DNA of 64,000 nucleotides, taken from Bauldia sp. GTDB taxonomy: Bacteria; Pseudomonadota; Alphaproteobacteria; Rhizobiales; Kaistiaceae. Every line of letters begins with the position of its first letter. Position 1 is the first letter of the stretch. Positions 8,352 through 17,462 of the stretch are shown piece after piece. The DNA lies in the NCBI GenBank assembly GCA_037200845.1, contig JBBCGQ010000001.1, positions 186,001 through 250,000 of the forward strand. Reading direction: 5' to 3'. The notes beneath the pieces were generated by a model that had not been told where the DNA came from, searched no databases, and was given only the letters and a program-made list of their open reading frames with translations. A program made the translations under genes and the position numbers.

Positions 8352-9116
8352 CTACCGGAACGTCGCCGAAAGAGTGGCGATGCCCGCGAGGTCGGCCGTG
8401 ACGGTCGCCCCTCCCGGTGGCACCGGCAATGGCGAAATGCGGGCGCCGGTGATCACGACCTGCCCGGAACGCAACCCGCCCGCCCGCGCCGCTACGTGAT
8501 TGGCAAGCCAGGCGAGCGCCCCCAGCACCTGCGCAGTCGAGGCCTCGCCGGTTGCAGATCCGACAGCGACGCCGTCGAAGGTCAGGTTCATCGCGATCGT
8601 CGCCAACTCGAGCCCGCGCCATTCGTGCACGGCCGCGCCGCAGATGATCGCTCCGTTGCTCTGCCCATCCGCCACCACCGACAACGGAGCAACCGCCCTG
8701 CGGTTGACGTAGCGCGAACTCAGGATTTCCAGCGCGGGATGGACTGAACCGATCGCGGCCTCGACGTCGACGGCCGTGTAGGGCGCCTCCCGCGGCGGCA
8801 GATCGCGTGCGAAGCGGACAGCGATCTCGACTTCGATCTCCGGCGCTATCAGCAACGCACCACTCATCGAATCGGCCGGCGAGGCGAATACGTAAGGTGC
8901 AGCAACCGGCGCGCACCTTTGATCTGCCGACGCCGCCGGCATCCCCAGCTTCCAGCCGGCGATCGGTCCCTGCATCGCCACGACGGCATCCTGGATCGCG
9001 TAAGCATCGACAATCGTCTGGGGCTGCAAGGCCGGCGGCAGATCGGTTATCGGGCGCAGATTTTGCCGCGCGCTGAACAGAATTGCCGCCGCGCGGGCGA
9101 CGTCTTCAGGCTGCAC
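8352..9116 (-). CDS. 2-keto-4-pentenoate hydratase-like protein (MhpD/FAH-related)
   Basis: A 254-residue member of the 2-oxo-hydratase/decarboxylase branch of the fumarylacetoacetase-like fold. The acidic metal-binding stretch EIEVEIAVRF sits in mid-protein and GPIAGWKLGM in the N-terminal third, both at the places where MhpD-type enzymes carry the Mg2+ site and the keto-acid pocket. These enzymes add water to 2-keto-4-pentenoates in meta-cleavage pathways, giving 4-hydroxy-2-oxoacids for an aldolase. It is the last gene of a long leftward operon, 45 bp after the ABC ATPase. An RraA-type aldolase in the same operon would be a fitting next step. Substrate is not determined. Confidence 0.88.
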   Translation of the reverse strand: MQPEDVARAAAILFSARQNLRPITDLPPALQPQTIVDAYAIQDAVVAMQGPIAGWKLGMPAASADQRCAPVAAPYVFASPADSMSGALLIAPEIEVEIAVRFARDLPPREAPYTAVDVEAAIGSVHPALEILSSRYVNRRAVAPLSVVADGQSNGAIICGAAVHEWRGLELATIAMNLTFDGVAVGSATGEASTAQVLGALAWLANHVAARAGGLRSGQVVITGARISPLPVPPGGATVTADLAGIATLSATFR

Positions 9117-9161
9117 GATTTTGATCCTCCCTGCGGAATGTTTGTGAGGGTATTGAGCCGC

Positions 9162-10130
9162 TCAGCGGCCATACTCGGCCAGGTGACAGCTGACTACGTG
9201 CTGGACGGCGATTTCCCGGAGCAGTGGTTTCTGCTGGTAGCAGGCGTCCACGCGTTGCCGGAAACAGCGCGTGTGAAATGGACATCCAGACGGGATGTCG
9301 AGCGGGCTCGGCAGCTCGCCGTTCAGCACGATCTCCTGGCGGTTGCCGCGCGGATGCGACGGCAGCGCCGCGGAAAGCAGCGCCTGCGTATAGGGGTGCA
9401 GAGGACGAGTGAACAGCTCCTCCGACGGCGCCACCTCGACCAGCTCGCCCAGATACATGACGCCGACCCAGTGCGACATGTAGCGGACGGTATCGAGACC
9501 GTGCGCGATCAGCAGGTAGGCGACGCCCGTCTTCTCCTGCAGGTCCTTCATCAGGTTCATGATCTGCGCGCGGATCGAGACGTCGAGCGCCGACACCGGC
9601 TCGTCGAGCACGATGATCTTCGGCTTCAGCGCCAGCGCCCGGGCGAGCGCGATGCGCTGGCGCTGGCCGCCGCTGAATTCGTGCGGATAGCGGTCCATGG
9701 CCTCGGCGCTGAGGCCGACCTGTTCAAGCGCCTCGCGGACGCGGTCCTTGACGTCGCTCTTGCTGCCAAAACCGTTGACGACCAGCGGCTCGCCGACGGC
9801 ATCGCCCACGCGCATGCGCGGGCTGAGCGAACTGAACGGATCCTGGAAGACCGCCTGTATCGCCTTGCGGTAGCTCTTGAGCTGCTTGCCGCGGAAGCCG
9901 GCAATGTTTTCGCCGTTGAACCAGATGGCGCCGCCGGTCGGGTCGAGCAGCCGGAGAATCATCATCGCGGTCGTGCTCTTGCCCGAACCCGACTCGCCGA
10001 CGAGCGAAAACGTCTGCCCCTCGTTGAGCTCGAAATTGACGCCGGTCACCGCCTTTACGGTGGGCCGACTCCCTTTGGCGGAAGGGAAGTGCTTCTCCAG
10101 GTTCTCAATTTTGAGGAGCGGCTGATTCAT
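9162..10130 (-). CDS. Oligopeptide/dipeptide-type ABC importer ATPase, DppF/OppF class
   Basis: The start at 10130 (MNQPLLKIENLEK) is preferred over an upstream ATG because it matches the family N-terminus; it gives 322 residues and overlaps the preceding ATPase gene by 26 bp. Walker A GESGSGKST is at residues 45-53, followed by an ABC signature FSGGQRQRI and Walker B IIVLDEP. The C-terminal cysteine-bearing OppD/F extension (SGCPFHTRC) is present. It powers import by the two permeases encoded upstream. It is the fourth subunit in the order DppB, DppC, DppD, DppF, with the periplasmic receptor encoded further upstream. Confidence 0.94.
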   Translation of the reverse strand: MNQPLLKIENLEKHFPSAKGSRPTVKAVTGVNFELNEGQTFSLVGESGSGKSTTAMMILRLLDPTGGAIWFNGENIAGFRGKQLKSYRKAIQAVFQDPFSSLSPRMRVGDAVGEPLVVNGFGSKSDVKDRVREALEQVGLSAEAMDRYPHEFSGGQRQRIALARALALKPKIIVLDEPVSALDVSIRAQIMNLMKDLQEKTGVAYLLIAHGLDTVRYMSHWVGVMYLGELVEVAPSEELFTRPLHPYTQALLSAALPSHPRGNRQEIVLNGELPSPLDIPSGCPFHTRCFRQRVDACYQQKPLLREIAVQHVVSCHLAEYGR

Positions 10131-11082
10131 ATTTCCAGCATCTTGCGAATTGGCCGTTCGACAGGTCGAAACTCGGTGGCGTGACATCGGCGAGGCAGCG
10201 ATCGAAGCGGTCGGCGCAGCGCTCGTAGAAAGAGCAGCGGGCGGGAATGTTGAGCAGGCTCGGCGGCTGGCCCTCGATGCTCTGCAACCGCTCCAGCCGA
10301 TCGGCCCTGGGCGCGGAGTTCAGCAGCGCCACCGTGTACGGATGGCGCGGGCGGTCGAAAATGTCCTCCGCCCTCCCCGTCTCCACGATCTTGCCGGCAT
10401 ACATGACGGCGACGCGGTCGCACATCTTCGCGACCACGCCGAAATCGTGCGTGACGATGATCATCGCGAGGTTCTCGCGCTGTTGTATCTCCTTGAGCTG
10501 GTTGAGGTATTGGAGCTGGATGGTGAGGTCGAGCGACGTCGTCGGCTCGTCGGCGATGAGCAGCTCCGGCCGGCAGGCGATGGCGATGGCGCCGACGACG
10601 CGCTGGCGCATGCCGCCGCTGAGCTGGTGCGGGTATTGGGAAACGCGCGTGTCCGGCGCCGGAATCCCGACGATCTTGAGCAGTTCGATCACCCGCTTCT
10701 GCAGCGCCTCGCCCTTGAGGTGATCGTGGATGATGATGCCTTCGCTGACCTGGTCGCCGACGGTCAGCACCGGGTTGAGCGAACTCAGCGGGTCCTGCAG
10801 GATCATCGACATGTGGCGGCCGCGATAGTCGCGCATGGCGCGCTCGTCGAGCGCCAACAGATCGACGCCGTCGAACAGGATCTGCCCATCGACGATCTTT
10901 CCCGGCTCCGAAACCAGGCGCAGCAGCGACAGCGACATGGCGGACTTGCCGCTGCCCGACTCGCCGACGATGCCAAGCGTCTCACCCCGTTCCAGCGTGA
11001 AGCTGACGTCATCGACCGCCTTCACGACGCCACGGCGCGTGAAGAAGTGGGTACGCAGTCCCTTGACCTCGAGCAGCGGCAT
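10105..11082 (-). CDS. Oligopeptide/dipeptide-type ABC importer ATPase, DppD/OppD class
   Basis: The open frame runs far upstream, but the true start is the ATG at 11082 (MPLLEVKGLRTHFF), which shares one base with the permease stop (TGATG). The product has 325 residues. Walker A GESGSGKSA, ABC signature LSGGMRQRV and Walker B LLIADEP are intact. The C-terminus carries the family cysteines (ARCSFYERC). It pairs with the DppF-class ATPase as the heterodimeric motor of the importer. Confidence 0.94.
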   Translation of the reverse strand: MPLLEVKGLRTHFFTRRGVVKAVDDVSFTLERGETLGIVGESGSGKSAMSLSLLRLVSEPGKIVDGQILFDGVDLLALDERAMRDYRGRHMSMILQDPLSSLNPVLTVGDQVSEGIIIHDHLKGEALQKRVIELLKIVGIPAPDTRVSQYPHQLSGGMRQRVVGAIAIACRPELLIADEPTTSLDLTIQLQYLNQLKEIQQRENLAMIIVTHDFGVVAKMCDRVAVMYAGKIVETGRAEDIFDRPRHPYTVALLNSAPRADRLERLQSIEGQPPSLLNIPARCSFYERCADRFDRCLADVTPPSFDLSNGQFARCWKYESAAPQN

Positions 11083-11957
11083 CAAATCTGCTTCAGCTTG
11101 GGGTCGAAACGGTCCCGCAGCCAGTCGCCGACCGAGTTGAACGAGAAGACGACCAGCGCGAGCGCCACTCCCGGGAAGACGCTGATCCACCACGCGCTGC
11201 CGAGGTAGTCGCGGCCGTCGGCCGCCATGTTGCCCCACGTCGCTGTCGGCGGCGGCACGCCGGCGCCAAGGAAGCTCAGCGTGCTCTCGGTCAGCACCAG
11301 CTCGCTGACCTGTAGCGAGCACAGAACGATGAACGTGTTCACGACGCTGGGCAGGATGTGGACCACCATGATGCGCGCCGCGGAGCAGCCGGCGACGCGC
11401 GCCAGCAGCACGAATTCGCGTTCCTTGAGCAGCAGCACCTCGCTGCGAATGATGCGCGAGAAGCGCGACCAGCTGATGATCGACAGCGCCACGATCGTGG
11501 TGCCGAGGCCGGGTCCCACCGTCATCACGAAGACCAGCGCGATGAGCAGCGTCGGCAGCGCCATGAACACGTCGGTGAGCCGCATCAGCACGGAATCGAC
11601 GCGGCCGCCGACATAGCCGGAGACGATGCCGACGGCGAGGCCAAGCCCGCCGCCGAACAGGACGCCGACGCCCGCCACCACCAGGCTGACGCGGGCTCCG
11701 AAGAAGATGCGCGTCAGCAGGTCGCGGCCGAGCGAATCGGTGCCGAGCAGATGCAGGCCGTCGCTGCCGCTCCAACCCGGCGGCTTCAGCCGCGACACCA
11801 GGTTCATTTCGTTCGCCCCATAGGGCGTCAGCCATCCGGCAAAGACGGCGGCGAACAACGCCAGGCCGAGGACGACGAACGGCACCAGCGTCATGCGGCG
11901 CGGTGCTTTCCGGCCGCCGGCGAGCACCGGGTTGCCGGCGAGATCGGTGGCGGCCAT
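11082..11957 (-). CDS. Peptide-type ABC importer permease, DppC/OppC class
   Basis: A 291-residue inner-membrane permease with an N-terminal membrane helix (FVVLGLALFAAVFAGW), the LGTDSLGRDLLTRI segment typical of OppC proteins, and about five further helices. The ABC-contact loop is in the region of LLKEREFVLLARVAGCSAARI. It follows DppB directly: the stop of dppB is immediately before this ATG. It joins the DppB-class permease to form the translocation pore. Confidence 0.94.
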   Translation of the reverse strand: MAATDLAGNPVLAGGRKAPRRMTLVPFVVLGLALFAAVFAGWLTPYGANEMNLVSRLKPPGWSGSDGLHLLGTDSLGRDLLTRIFFGARVSLVVAGVGVLFGGGLGLAVGIVSGYVGGRVDSVLMRLTDVFMALPTLLIALVFVMTVGPGLGTTIVALSIISWSRFSRIIRSEVLLLKEREFVLLARVAGCSAARIMVVHILPSVVNTFIVLCSLQVSELVLTESTLSFLGAGVPPPTATWGNMAADGRDYLGSAWWISVFPGVALALVVFSFNSVGDWLRDRFDPKLKQI

Positions 11958-12884
11958 CTATTTCGCTCCGCCGAACGCGACCCGCGGGTCGATATAGACG
12001 TAGAGAACGTCGACGGCGATGTTGATCGTGACGATCATGAAGCCGACGATCAGCAGGCATCCCTGGACGAGCGGATAGTCGCGGCCGATGATTCCGGAAT
12101 AGATCAGCCGCCCGACGCCTGGCCAGGCGAAGATCGATTCCACCACGACGCTGCCATTGAGCAGGAAGGCCAATTGCACGCCGGCGAACGTGACCACCGG
12201 CAGGAGCGCATTCCGCAGGCAATGCTTCCAGATCACCATCGCCGGGGAGACGCCCTTGATGCGCGCGAGCTTGACGTACTCCGTGTCCATTACCTCGATC
12301 ATGCTCGACCGCACGAGGCGGGCGATGCCGGCGAGCAGGAACAGGCTCCAGGTGAGTGCCGGCAGGACATACGATTGCGGCCCCTCGATGCGGGCGACGG
12401 GCAACAGCCGCAGGCGCACCGAGAAGATCAGCATCAGCATGAGGCCCGCCCAGAAGGCCGGCACCGACATGCCGAAGACGGAGATCACGCGCGTCAGGCT
12501 GTCGATGATGGTGCCGCGATAGGTGGCCGCCGCGATGCCGAAGGCGAAGCCGACGATCAGCGCGAAGACCATCGCCACCACGGCCAGCTTCAGCGTGTTC
12601 GGGAAGCTCTGCGCGAACAGCGTGAGGACGGGCTGATTGTACTTGATGGAATCGCCGAGATTGCCGTGCAGGATGCCGCCGATGTAGCGCAGGTACTGGA
12701 CGTAATAGGGTTCATCCAGACCGAGGCGGTGGATCATTGCCTCGCGCGCATCGGGCGTGGCTTCCGACGGCAGCATCATGTCGACCGGATTGCCGATGAT
12801 GCGCGCCAGCACGAACACGGTCGTGGCAAGGACGAGCAGGGTTATCACGCCCTGGATCAGCCGCCTGGCAATCTGTCGTCCCAT
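11958..12884 (-). CDS. Peptide-type ABC importer permease, DppB/OppB class
   Basis: A 308-residue permease with six predicted helices. The N-terminal RRLIQGVITLLVLATTVFVL segment, the MLPSEATPDAREAMIHRLGLD region and the coupling loop MDTEYVKLARIKG are characteristic of DppB/OppB. It begins the transporter part of the operon, 52 bp after the RraA-like gene. The receptor (14552-16213) is encoded upstream, separated by two enzyme genes, so enzymes and transporter are interleaved in one transcript. Confidence 0.94.
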   Translation of the reverse strand: MGRQIARRLIQGVITLLVLATTVFVLARIIGNPVDMMLPSEATPDAREAMIHRLGLDEPYYVQYLRYIGGILHGNLGDSIKYNQPVLTLFAQSFPNTLKLAVVAMVFALIVGFAFGIAAATYRGTIIDSLTRVISVFGMSVPAFWAGLMLMLIFSVRLRLLPVARIEGPQSYVLPALTWSLFLLAGIARLVRSSMIEVMDTEYVKLARIKGVSPAMVIWKHCLRNALLPVVTFAGVQLAFLLNGSVVVESIFAWPGVGRLIYSGIIGRDYPLVQGCLLIVGFMIVTINIAVDVLYVYIDPRVAFGGAK

Positions 12885-12936
12885 ACCGGTACCTCACATC
12901 ACTAGCCGGCCGGTCGCGCGTTCGCGGCGGTCGGCA

Positions 12937-13419
12937 TCAGGCCGTCAGATCCTTCTTTGACGTGATCAGTCCGTCTTCGTCGGCATAAAGATAATCGCCC
13001 GGAGCAATCGTCAGGCCGGCAACGCGGACCGTGACGTCCTTCTCGCCGTAGCCGTCGCCGCGCGGACGCAGCGGATTGGAGGCGAGCGCCCTTATGCCGA
13101 TCGGTATCTCGGCGAGTTCCACGATGTCGCGCACCGCTCCGTAGATGACGAGTCCCGCCCAGCCGTTCTTGTGGGCGACCGCGGCGACGTTGCCGCCGAT
13201 CAGCGCCCGGCGAAGCGATCCGCCACCGTCGATCACCAGGACACGCCCCTCGCCCGGCTGCTCGGTCGTGTGGCGCAGGAACAGATTGTCTTCATAAAGC
13301 CGCACGGTCGCAACCCGGCCGTGGAAGGCCGCGACACCGCCGTATTCCCGGAACACCGGCTCGGCGATCGCGACGTCCTGTTCGAAGGCGTCGCACAGGT
13401 CGGCGGTTTTCGGACTCAT
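12937..13419 (-). CDS. RraA-family protein, probable 4-hydroxy-2-oxoacid aldolase
   Basis: A 160-residue protein close to E. coli RraA in length and along its whole sequence (for example VLVIDGGGSLRRAL and GLVIYGAVRD). RraA binds and inhibits RNase E, but many homologues are divalent-metal class II aldolases for 4-hydroxy-4-methyl-2-oxoglutarate and similar acids. E. coli RraA has GAVRQ at the active-site position, whereas this protein has GAVRD, restoring the Arg-Asp pair needed for aldol cleavage. With a 2-keto-4-pentenoate-hydratase-like gene in the same operon, an aldolase role is more likely than RNase control. The start codon sits 19 bp after the reductase stop. Confidence 0.85.
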   Translation of the reverse strand: MSPKTADLCDAFEQDVAIAEPVFREYGGVAAFHGRVATVRLYEDNLFLRHTTEQPGEGRVLVIDGGGSLRRALIGGNVAAVAHKNGWAGLVIYGAVRDIVELAEIPIGIRALASNPLRPRGDGYGEKDVTVRVAGLTIAPGDYLYADEDGLITSKKDLTA

Positions 13420-13438
13420 TCGTTATGCTCCATGATGC

Positions 13439-14380
13439 TCACGCCTCGTCGGCGAGTTTGCTCAATTCGTCGCGCTGATCGGGCGGCATGTTGAGCGCCA
13501 GCGCCGAGAGCGCCGTTTCGAGCTGCGCGATCGAACGCAGGCCGACGATCGGCGCCGTCACCGCCGGATGCGCCATGACCCAGGCAAGCGCGAGTTGCTC
13601 CTTCGGCGTTCCCCGCGCCTGCGCATAGGATTCGAGCGCCTCCACGATACGGAAATTGGCCGCGTGGCTGTAAAGCTTCTGGTATCGCGTCGTGGCGCTC
13701 ATGCGCGTGTCCGGCGGCAGTGGCACGCCGGGCTTGTATTTGCCCGTGAGGAAACCGCCGCCCAGCGGCGAATAGCTGATCACCGCCAGCCCTTCCGCCT
13801 CGCACATGGGCAGGAGCTCGGCCTCCGGCGCGCGGTAGACGAGGCTGTAGCGCGGCTGCAGCGATACGAATTTGCTCCCACGCTGGCGGTCGCTGATCCA
13901 CAGCGACTTCATCACCTGCCAGGCCGCGAAATTCGAGCAGCCGATGTAGCGCACCTTGCCGGCGCGAACGATGTCGTCGAGGGCGCCCAGCGTTTCTTCG
14001 AGTGGAGTGTCGGGGTCGAATTGATGGACCTGGTAGAGATCGACGTAGTCGGTCTGCAGACGCCGCAGCGAGATATCGATCGCATTCTTGACGACGCGGC
14101 TCGAGGCACCGCGCTCGTTCGGGCCTTCGCCGGTCGGATTGGCGAACTTGGTGGCGACGACGACGCGGTCGCGCTCCGATTTCAGGACACGGCCGACGAT
14201 CTCCTCCGACTTGCCGCCGGCGTAGGTGTTGGCGGTATCGAAAAAATTGATCCCTTCGTCGAGGGCCCTGCGGATGATCGGCGTTGCAGTTGCTTCGTCG
14301 ATCTCGCGACCGAAGGTCATGCACCCCACGCAAATCGGCGAGACCCGCAATCCCGTGTGGCCGAGCTGGCGATACTTCAT
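13439..14380 (-). CDS. Aldo/keto reductase
   Basis: A 313-residue NADP(H)-dependent oxidoreductase of the AKR superfamily. The catalytic tetrad is visible: D48 and Y53 (FDTANTY), K78 (ATKFA) and H119 (YQVHQFD). The C-terminal cofactor region includes IVGLRSIAQLE. The VHQFDPDTPLEETL segment is typical of the AKR11/AKR12 bacterial types that reduce carbonyls on small sugars or aldehydes. It lies between the periplasmic receptor gene and the RraA-like gene, suggesting it acts on the imported compound. Confidence 0.92.
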   Translation of the reverse strand: MKYRQLGHTGLRVSPICVGCMTFGREIDEATATPIIRRALDEGINFFDTANTYAGGKSEEIVGRVLKSERDRVVVATKFANPTGEGPNERGASSRVVKNAIDISLRRLQTDYVDLYQVHQFDPDTPLEETLGALDDIVRAGKVRYIGCSNFAAWQVMKSLWISDRQRGSKFVSLQPRYSLVYRAPEAELLPMCEAEGLAVISYSPLGGGFLTGKYKPGVPLPPDTRMSATTRYQKLYSHAANFRIVEALESYAQARGTPKEQLALAWVMAHPAVTAPIVGLRSIAQLETALSALALNMPPDQRDELSKLADEA

Positions 14381-14474
14381 GCGGGTCTCCGACGGGGCGT
14401 CGTACGCCGACGCCGCCGGTGGGTTGCTGCCCCTCTCCGGAGCCGCGCCGAACGCTTCGCCGTCATGCGAGGGC

Positions 14475-14492
14475 TACCGCAACGCTGCGGTA
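14475..14492 (-). other. 7-bp hairpin between receptor and reductase genes
   Basis: TACCGCA (14475-14481) and TGCGGTA (14486-14492) are perfect arms with a 4-base loop, 60 bp downstream of the peptide-receptor stop on the operon transcript. Shorter than the other post-receptor hairpins but in the same relative position. Confidence 0.5.
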
Positions 14493-14551
14493 TGCATGGG
14501 CGAAACGCGCTCGACGCGGTCTCGGGAGCGTCTAGGGGTATCTCACTATCC

Positions 14552-16213
14552 TCAGGACTGGACGTGCTTCCATTGCGCGAAGTACTTGCCGAGGCCTTGG
14601 CCCCAGACCGGGTACGTGAGCGAGACGTGCCTCCCGTTTGCGTAGAAGCCGGGGGCCGCGACGATCGGCAGGCAGCACCAGCTGGCGGTGCTGATCTCGA
14701 CCATGCGCTCAAGCAGGTCGGCCGTATGAGCCGGGTCCATGCTGCTCTTGGCTTCGAGGTAGTCGGCGTCGAACTCCTTGATGTCCGGCGACTCGGCGAG
14801 GAAGTCGAGCACGCCGTACTGACTTGTCCAGATGACGAAGTCGATGCGGCCAAGCCGATTCACCGGCGAGGCATCGCACGCCATCTTGCCGATCAGCGCC
14901 GGCGACTTCGAGGTCGTGCGTACCTGGCGGTAAGCGGCCTTGTCGGCGGCGGTGACGTTGGCGTGGATGCCGAGCTTCTCCCAGTAGCCGGCGACCGCCA
15001 GCACGAGATCGGCGAGGAACGGCGCGGAGGAATCCGGCACCGACCAGAAGTCGAACGAGAAGCCGTCGGGATAGCCCGCGTCGGCGAGCAGTTTCTTGGC
15101 GGCATCCGGATCGTAGCGATACGCCTGCTTGGACCAGTCGGCCCATTTCTGGCGCGTCGCCGCGGTCATGTCGGGCGTAGCGCCGGCCGAAGGCGGCGGC
15201 ATCTGCGCCTGGCCGTAGAACATCGTGTCGATGATCTCCTGGCGGTTGATCGCCAGTGACAGCGCCTCGCGCACCCGCACATCGGCGAGCGGCAGCCCCT
15301 TGGCCTGCGGGCGATAGGCGCCGAAGGTCCAGAAGCGCGCCAGCGCCACCATCCCGGAGAACGTGCCGAAGCCTTCGTCCTTCAGGGTCTTGGCGGTCTC
15401 CATCGACGCCTCGATGACGTCGATCTGGTCGGTCTCGATCATCGACTTGCGCGTCGATTCCTCGGGGACGAGATACAGGGTCAGCCGCTTGAAGTCCGGC
15501 GTGACGCCGCTCCAGTGGGGATAATCGACGGCCGCGAACTGGATGTTGTCGCCCGGCGTGTGGCTGACGAATTTGTACGGTCCGCTGCCGATCGGATGCG
15601 CCCGGAAATTGTCGATGCCGTTCTTCTCGATGTACGCCTTCGGGAAGATCACCAGGTACGGCTCGTTCGCCGGCGCGGCCGAGCTGTAGGCGAGCAGCGG
15701 CTGCGGCACCGCCGTATGAATGCGCAGCGTGTACGGATCGAGCACCTCGATGTTCGGCGTGTCGCCGAGCATCGAGCGCCAGTTGGACCCGTAGGTGGCT
15801 TCCTTCGATACCGCGCGGCCATAGCTGTAGGCCAGGTCGTCGGCCGTAAGCTTGCTGCCGTCGTGGAAGACGACGTCGTCGCGCAGGTGGAACGTCCACG
15901 ACAAGCCGTCCGGCGCGGTCTCCCACGCCTTGACGATGCCGGGCGCGACTTCGCCGGTTTCGGGGTTGATCTCGAAGGCGCCGTCGTACAGGCCCTGCAG
16001 CATCAGATAGTTGGAGTTGCTGCCGCCGATGATCGGATCGAGCTGCTCGCCGTAGAAATCCTGCATGGCGACCCGCAACTCGGGGCCGTCGTCCGCCGCC
16101 TTCGCGACGATCGTGCTCAGTGGACCGGCGACCGCCGTGGCGGCGAGGCCGGCCAGCACCGTGCGCCGCCGCACGCCGCGCGAACCCGACGCCGTAGTCG
16201 AAACAGGCTTCAT
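14552..16213 (-). CDS. Family 5 (peptide/nickel/opine type) ABC solute-binding protein, Tat-type signal
   Basis: The frame is open to 16351, but the ATG at 16213 is preceded by GGGAGGAAAAC and starts a signal sequence, giving 553 residues. A twin-arginine-like stretch (SRGVRRRTVLAGLAA, arginines 15-17) leads to a probable cut near residue 40. The mature protein has the SBP_bac_5 segments YEGAFEI-like YDGAFEINP, LRDDVVFHDGSKLTADDLAYS and PYKFVSHTPGDN. It is the receptor for the DppBCDF-like importer downstream. Family 5 receptors bind peptides, opines, glutathione or sugars, so the ligand is open. Confidence 0.92.
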   Translation of the reverse strand: MKPVSTTASGSRGVRRRTVLAGLAATAVAGPLSTIVAKAADDGPELRVAMQDFYGEQLDPIIGGSNSNYLMLQGLYDGAFEINPETGEVAPGIVKAWETAPDGLSWTFHLRDDVVFHDGSKLTADDLAYSYGRAVSKEATYGSNWRSMLGDTPNIEVLDPYTLRIHTAVPQPLLAYSSAAPANEPYLVIFPKAYIEKNGIDNFRAHPIGSGPYKFVSHTPGDNIQFAAVDYPHWSGVTPDFKRLTLYLVPEESTRKSMIETDQIDVIEASMETAKTLKDEGFGTFSGMVALARFWTFGAYRPQAKGLPLADVRVREALSLAINRQEIIDTMFYGQAQMPPPSAGATPDMTAATRQKWADWSKQAYRYDPDAAKKLLADAGYPDGFSFDFWSVPDSSAPFLADLVLAVAGYWEKLGIHANVTAADKAAYRQVRTTSKSPALIGKMACDASPVNRLGRIDFVIWTSQYGVLDFLAESPDIKEFDADYLEAKSSMDPAHTADLLERMVEISTASWCCLPIVAAPGFYANGRHVSLTYPVWGQGLGKYFAQWKHVQS

Positions 16214-16328
16214 TGTTTTCCTCCCAATGTTTTTTGCGGACGGACTGCGCTTATTGGCGCGCAATCGATCGCCGCCACTCTCCCTCACCATGGCGCCGCG
16301 CCTCCCGAGCGCGTCGTCACGCATGCGT

Positions 16329-17462
16329 TCAGCCGACGACGATCTCGTCACCCTCCCATGAGAAAGTCGTGTTGAAACCCTGGTTCCTCGAAAGCTCCGC
16401 GACGTAGTCGACGACCACCTGACTGCGCGGATCCTTCTTGGGCAGCACCTCGGCCTGGACCTTCTGGTTGGTCAGGCAGGGCACGAAGCCCACCTTGGTG
16501 ATCTTCTTGTTGGTGATCGCCGCCTTGACGATCATCGTCTTGCGGGCCTCGCCCGGGAACGGAAAATTCTTCCACTCCGGGTCGATCTTCAATTTGTAGA
16601 ACTCGTGATGCTCCTTCACGAGAGACGTCTCGAGCAGCGTTCCGCGGAACGACTCCTGTGCGAAGTTGCCGAGACCGTAGAAGATGCCCTTACCCTTGTA
16701 GATCTCGACGCCGGCGAGCAGGTGGGCGTGATGCTGGAGCACCAGGTCAGCACCGCAATCGACGGCCGCGCGCGCGATTTCCTTCTGGTACATGCACAAC
16801 ACGTCCGGGACGAGGTGCACGCCCGAGTGTTGCGCGACGATGACGATGTCGGCCTGCGAGCGGACCTTACGGATATCCTCCCGCATGCCTTCTAGGTCTT
16901 CGCTGTTCGCCATCGTGACGATGCGCGGCGGCGTTCCCGGCTGCCAGTCGACCTGCTCGTAGAAGGTGGAGACGCGTATCGGGTTGGTGCCCGGCCGGTC
17001 GTAAGTCGCGTCGTAGCCTGGCGGCAGGATCGAGTTGTAGGCGAGGAAGGCGACGCGCACGCCGTTGCGTTCCATGAACACCGGCTTACGCGCCTCGGCC
17101 AGATCCTTGCCGACGCCGACGACTTCGATGTCGTTCTTCTTGAGCAGATCGATCGTGTCGAAGAAGGCTTCGACGCCGTAGTCGAGGCTGTGGTTGCTGG
17201 CGAACGACATGATGTCGAAACCGACGCGGCGAAACGACGGCACGTTCCCCAGCGGCGGACGGTACGGCACGTTCCAGCGAAAGCCGCCGAGTTGCCGCTC
17301 GCCGCGCGTTGAATAAGTCGTCTCAAGCTGGCCGAAGGTTATGTCGGCCGCTTTCAGGACGTGTGCGTTGAGCTCGAAAAGATGGTCGGCGGTCTCGTGC
17401 ACGACCGCGCCGATATCTCCCACTGCGGCGAACGTCAGCGCGCCATTCTTTCCGTCACTCAT
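16329..17462 (-). CDS. CapA-family metallophosphatase-like protein
   Basis: A 377-residue protein of the PGA_cap/CapA family, related to calcineurin-like phosphatases. Motifs from the chosen start: GD at 15-16, SNHSLDYG with NH at 90-91, QHSGVH at 211-216 and HHAH at 244-247. These are the places where the fold binds metals. CapA proteins belong to poly-gamma-glutamate synthesis, but soluble homologues occur in unrelated operons with unknown substrate. The start at 17462 has TGGAA upstream; ATGs at 17474 and 17567 are alternatives, and no signal peptide is visible from any. It is the first gene of the leftward operon, an odd partner for the hydratase, aldolase and importer. Confidence 0.82.
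   Translation of the reverse strand: MSDGKNGALTFAAVGDIGAVVHETADHLFELNAHVLKAADITFGQLETTYSTRGERQLGGFRWNVPYRPPLGNVPSFRRVGFDIMSFASNHSLDYGVEAFFDTIDLLKKNDIEVVGVGKDLAEARKPVFMERNGVRVAFLAYNSILPPGYDATYDRPGTNPIRVSTFYEQVDWQPGTPPRIVTMANSEDLEGMREDIRKVRSQADIVIVAQHSGVHLVPDVLCMYQKEIARAAVDCGADLVLQHHAHLLAGVEIYKGKGIFYGLGNFAQESFRGTLLETSLVKEHHEFYKLKIDPEWKNFPFPGEARKTMIVKAAITNKKITKVGFVPCLTNQKVQAEVLPKKDPRSQVVVDYVAELSRNQGFNTTFSWEGDEIVVG

Noticed and set aside
8919-10184. Long plus-strand ORF opposite the DppF ATPase gene
   Set aside because: Arginine-rich, no family motif, and it mirrors the real gene on the minus strand; a GC-rich shadow.
10105-12222. 705-codon ORF on the minus strand read as one protein
   Set aside because: Its first half is a shadow of the permease gene; only the part from the ATG at 11082 is the real ATPase.
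11358-12905. Plus-strand ORF of 515 codons opposite the two permease genes
   Set aside because: Composition is Asp/His/Gln/Arg-heavy and no motif is present, whereas the minus strand encodes clear permeases.
13568-15259. Plus-strand ORF of 563 codons opposite the reductase and receptor genes
   Set aside because: Same shadow pattern; the minus strand shows the AKR tetrad and SBP motifs.
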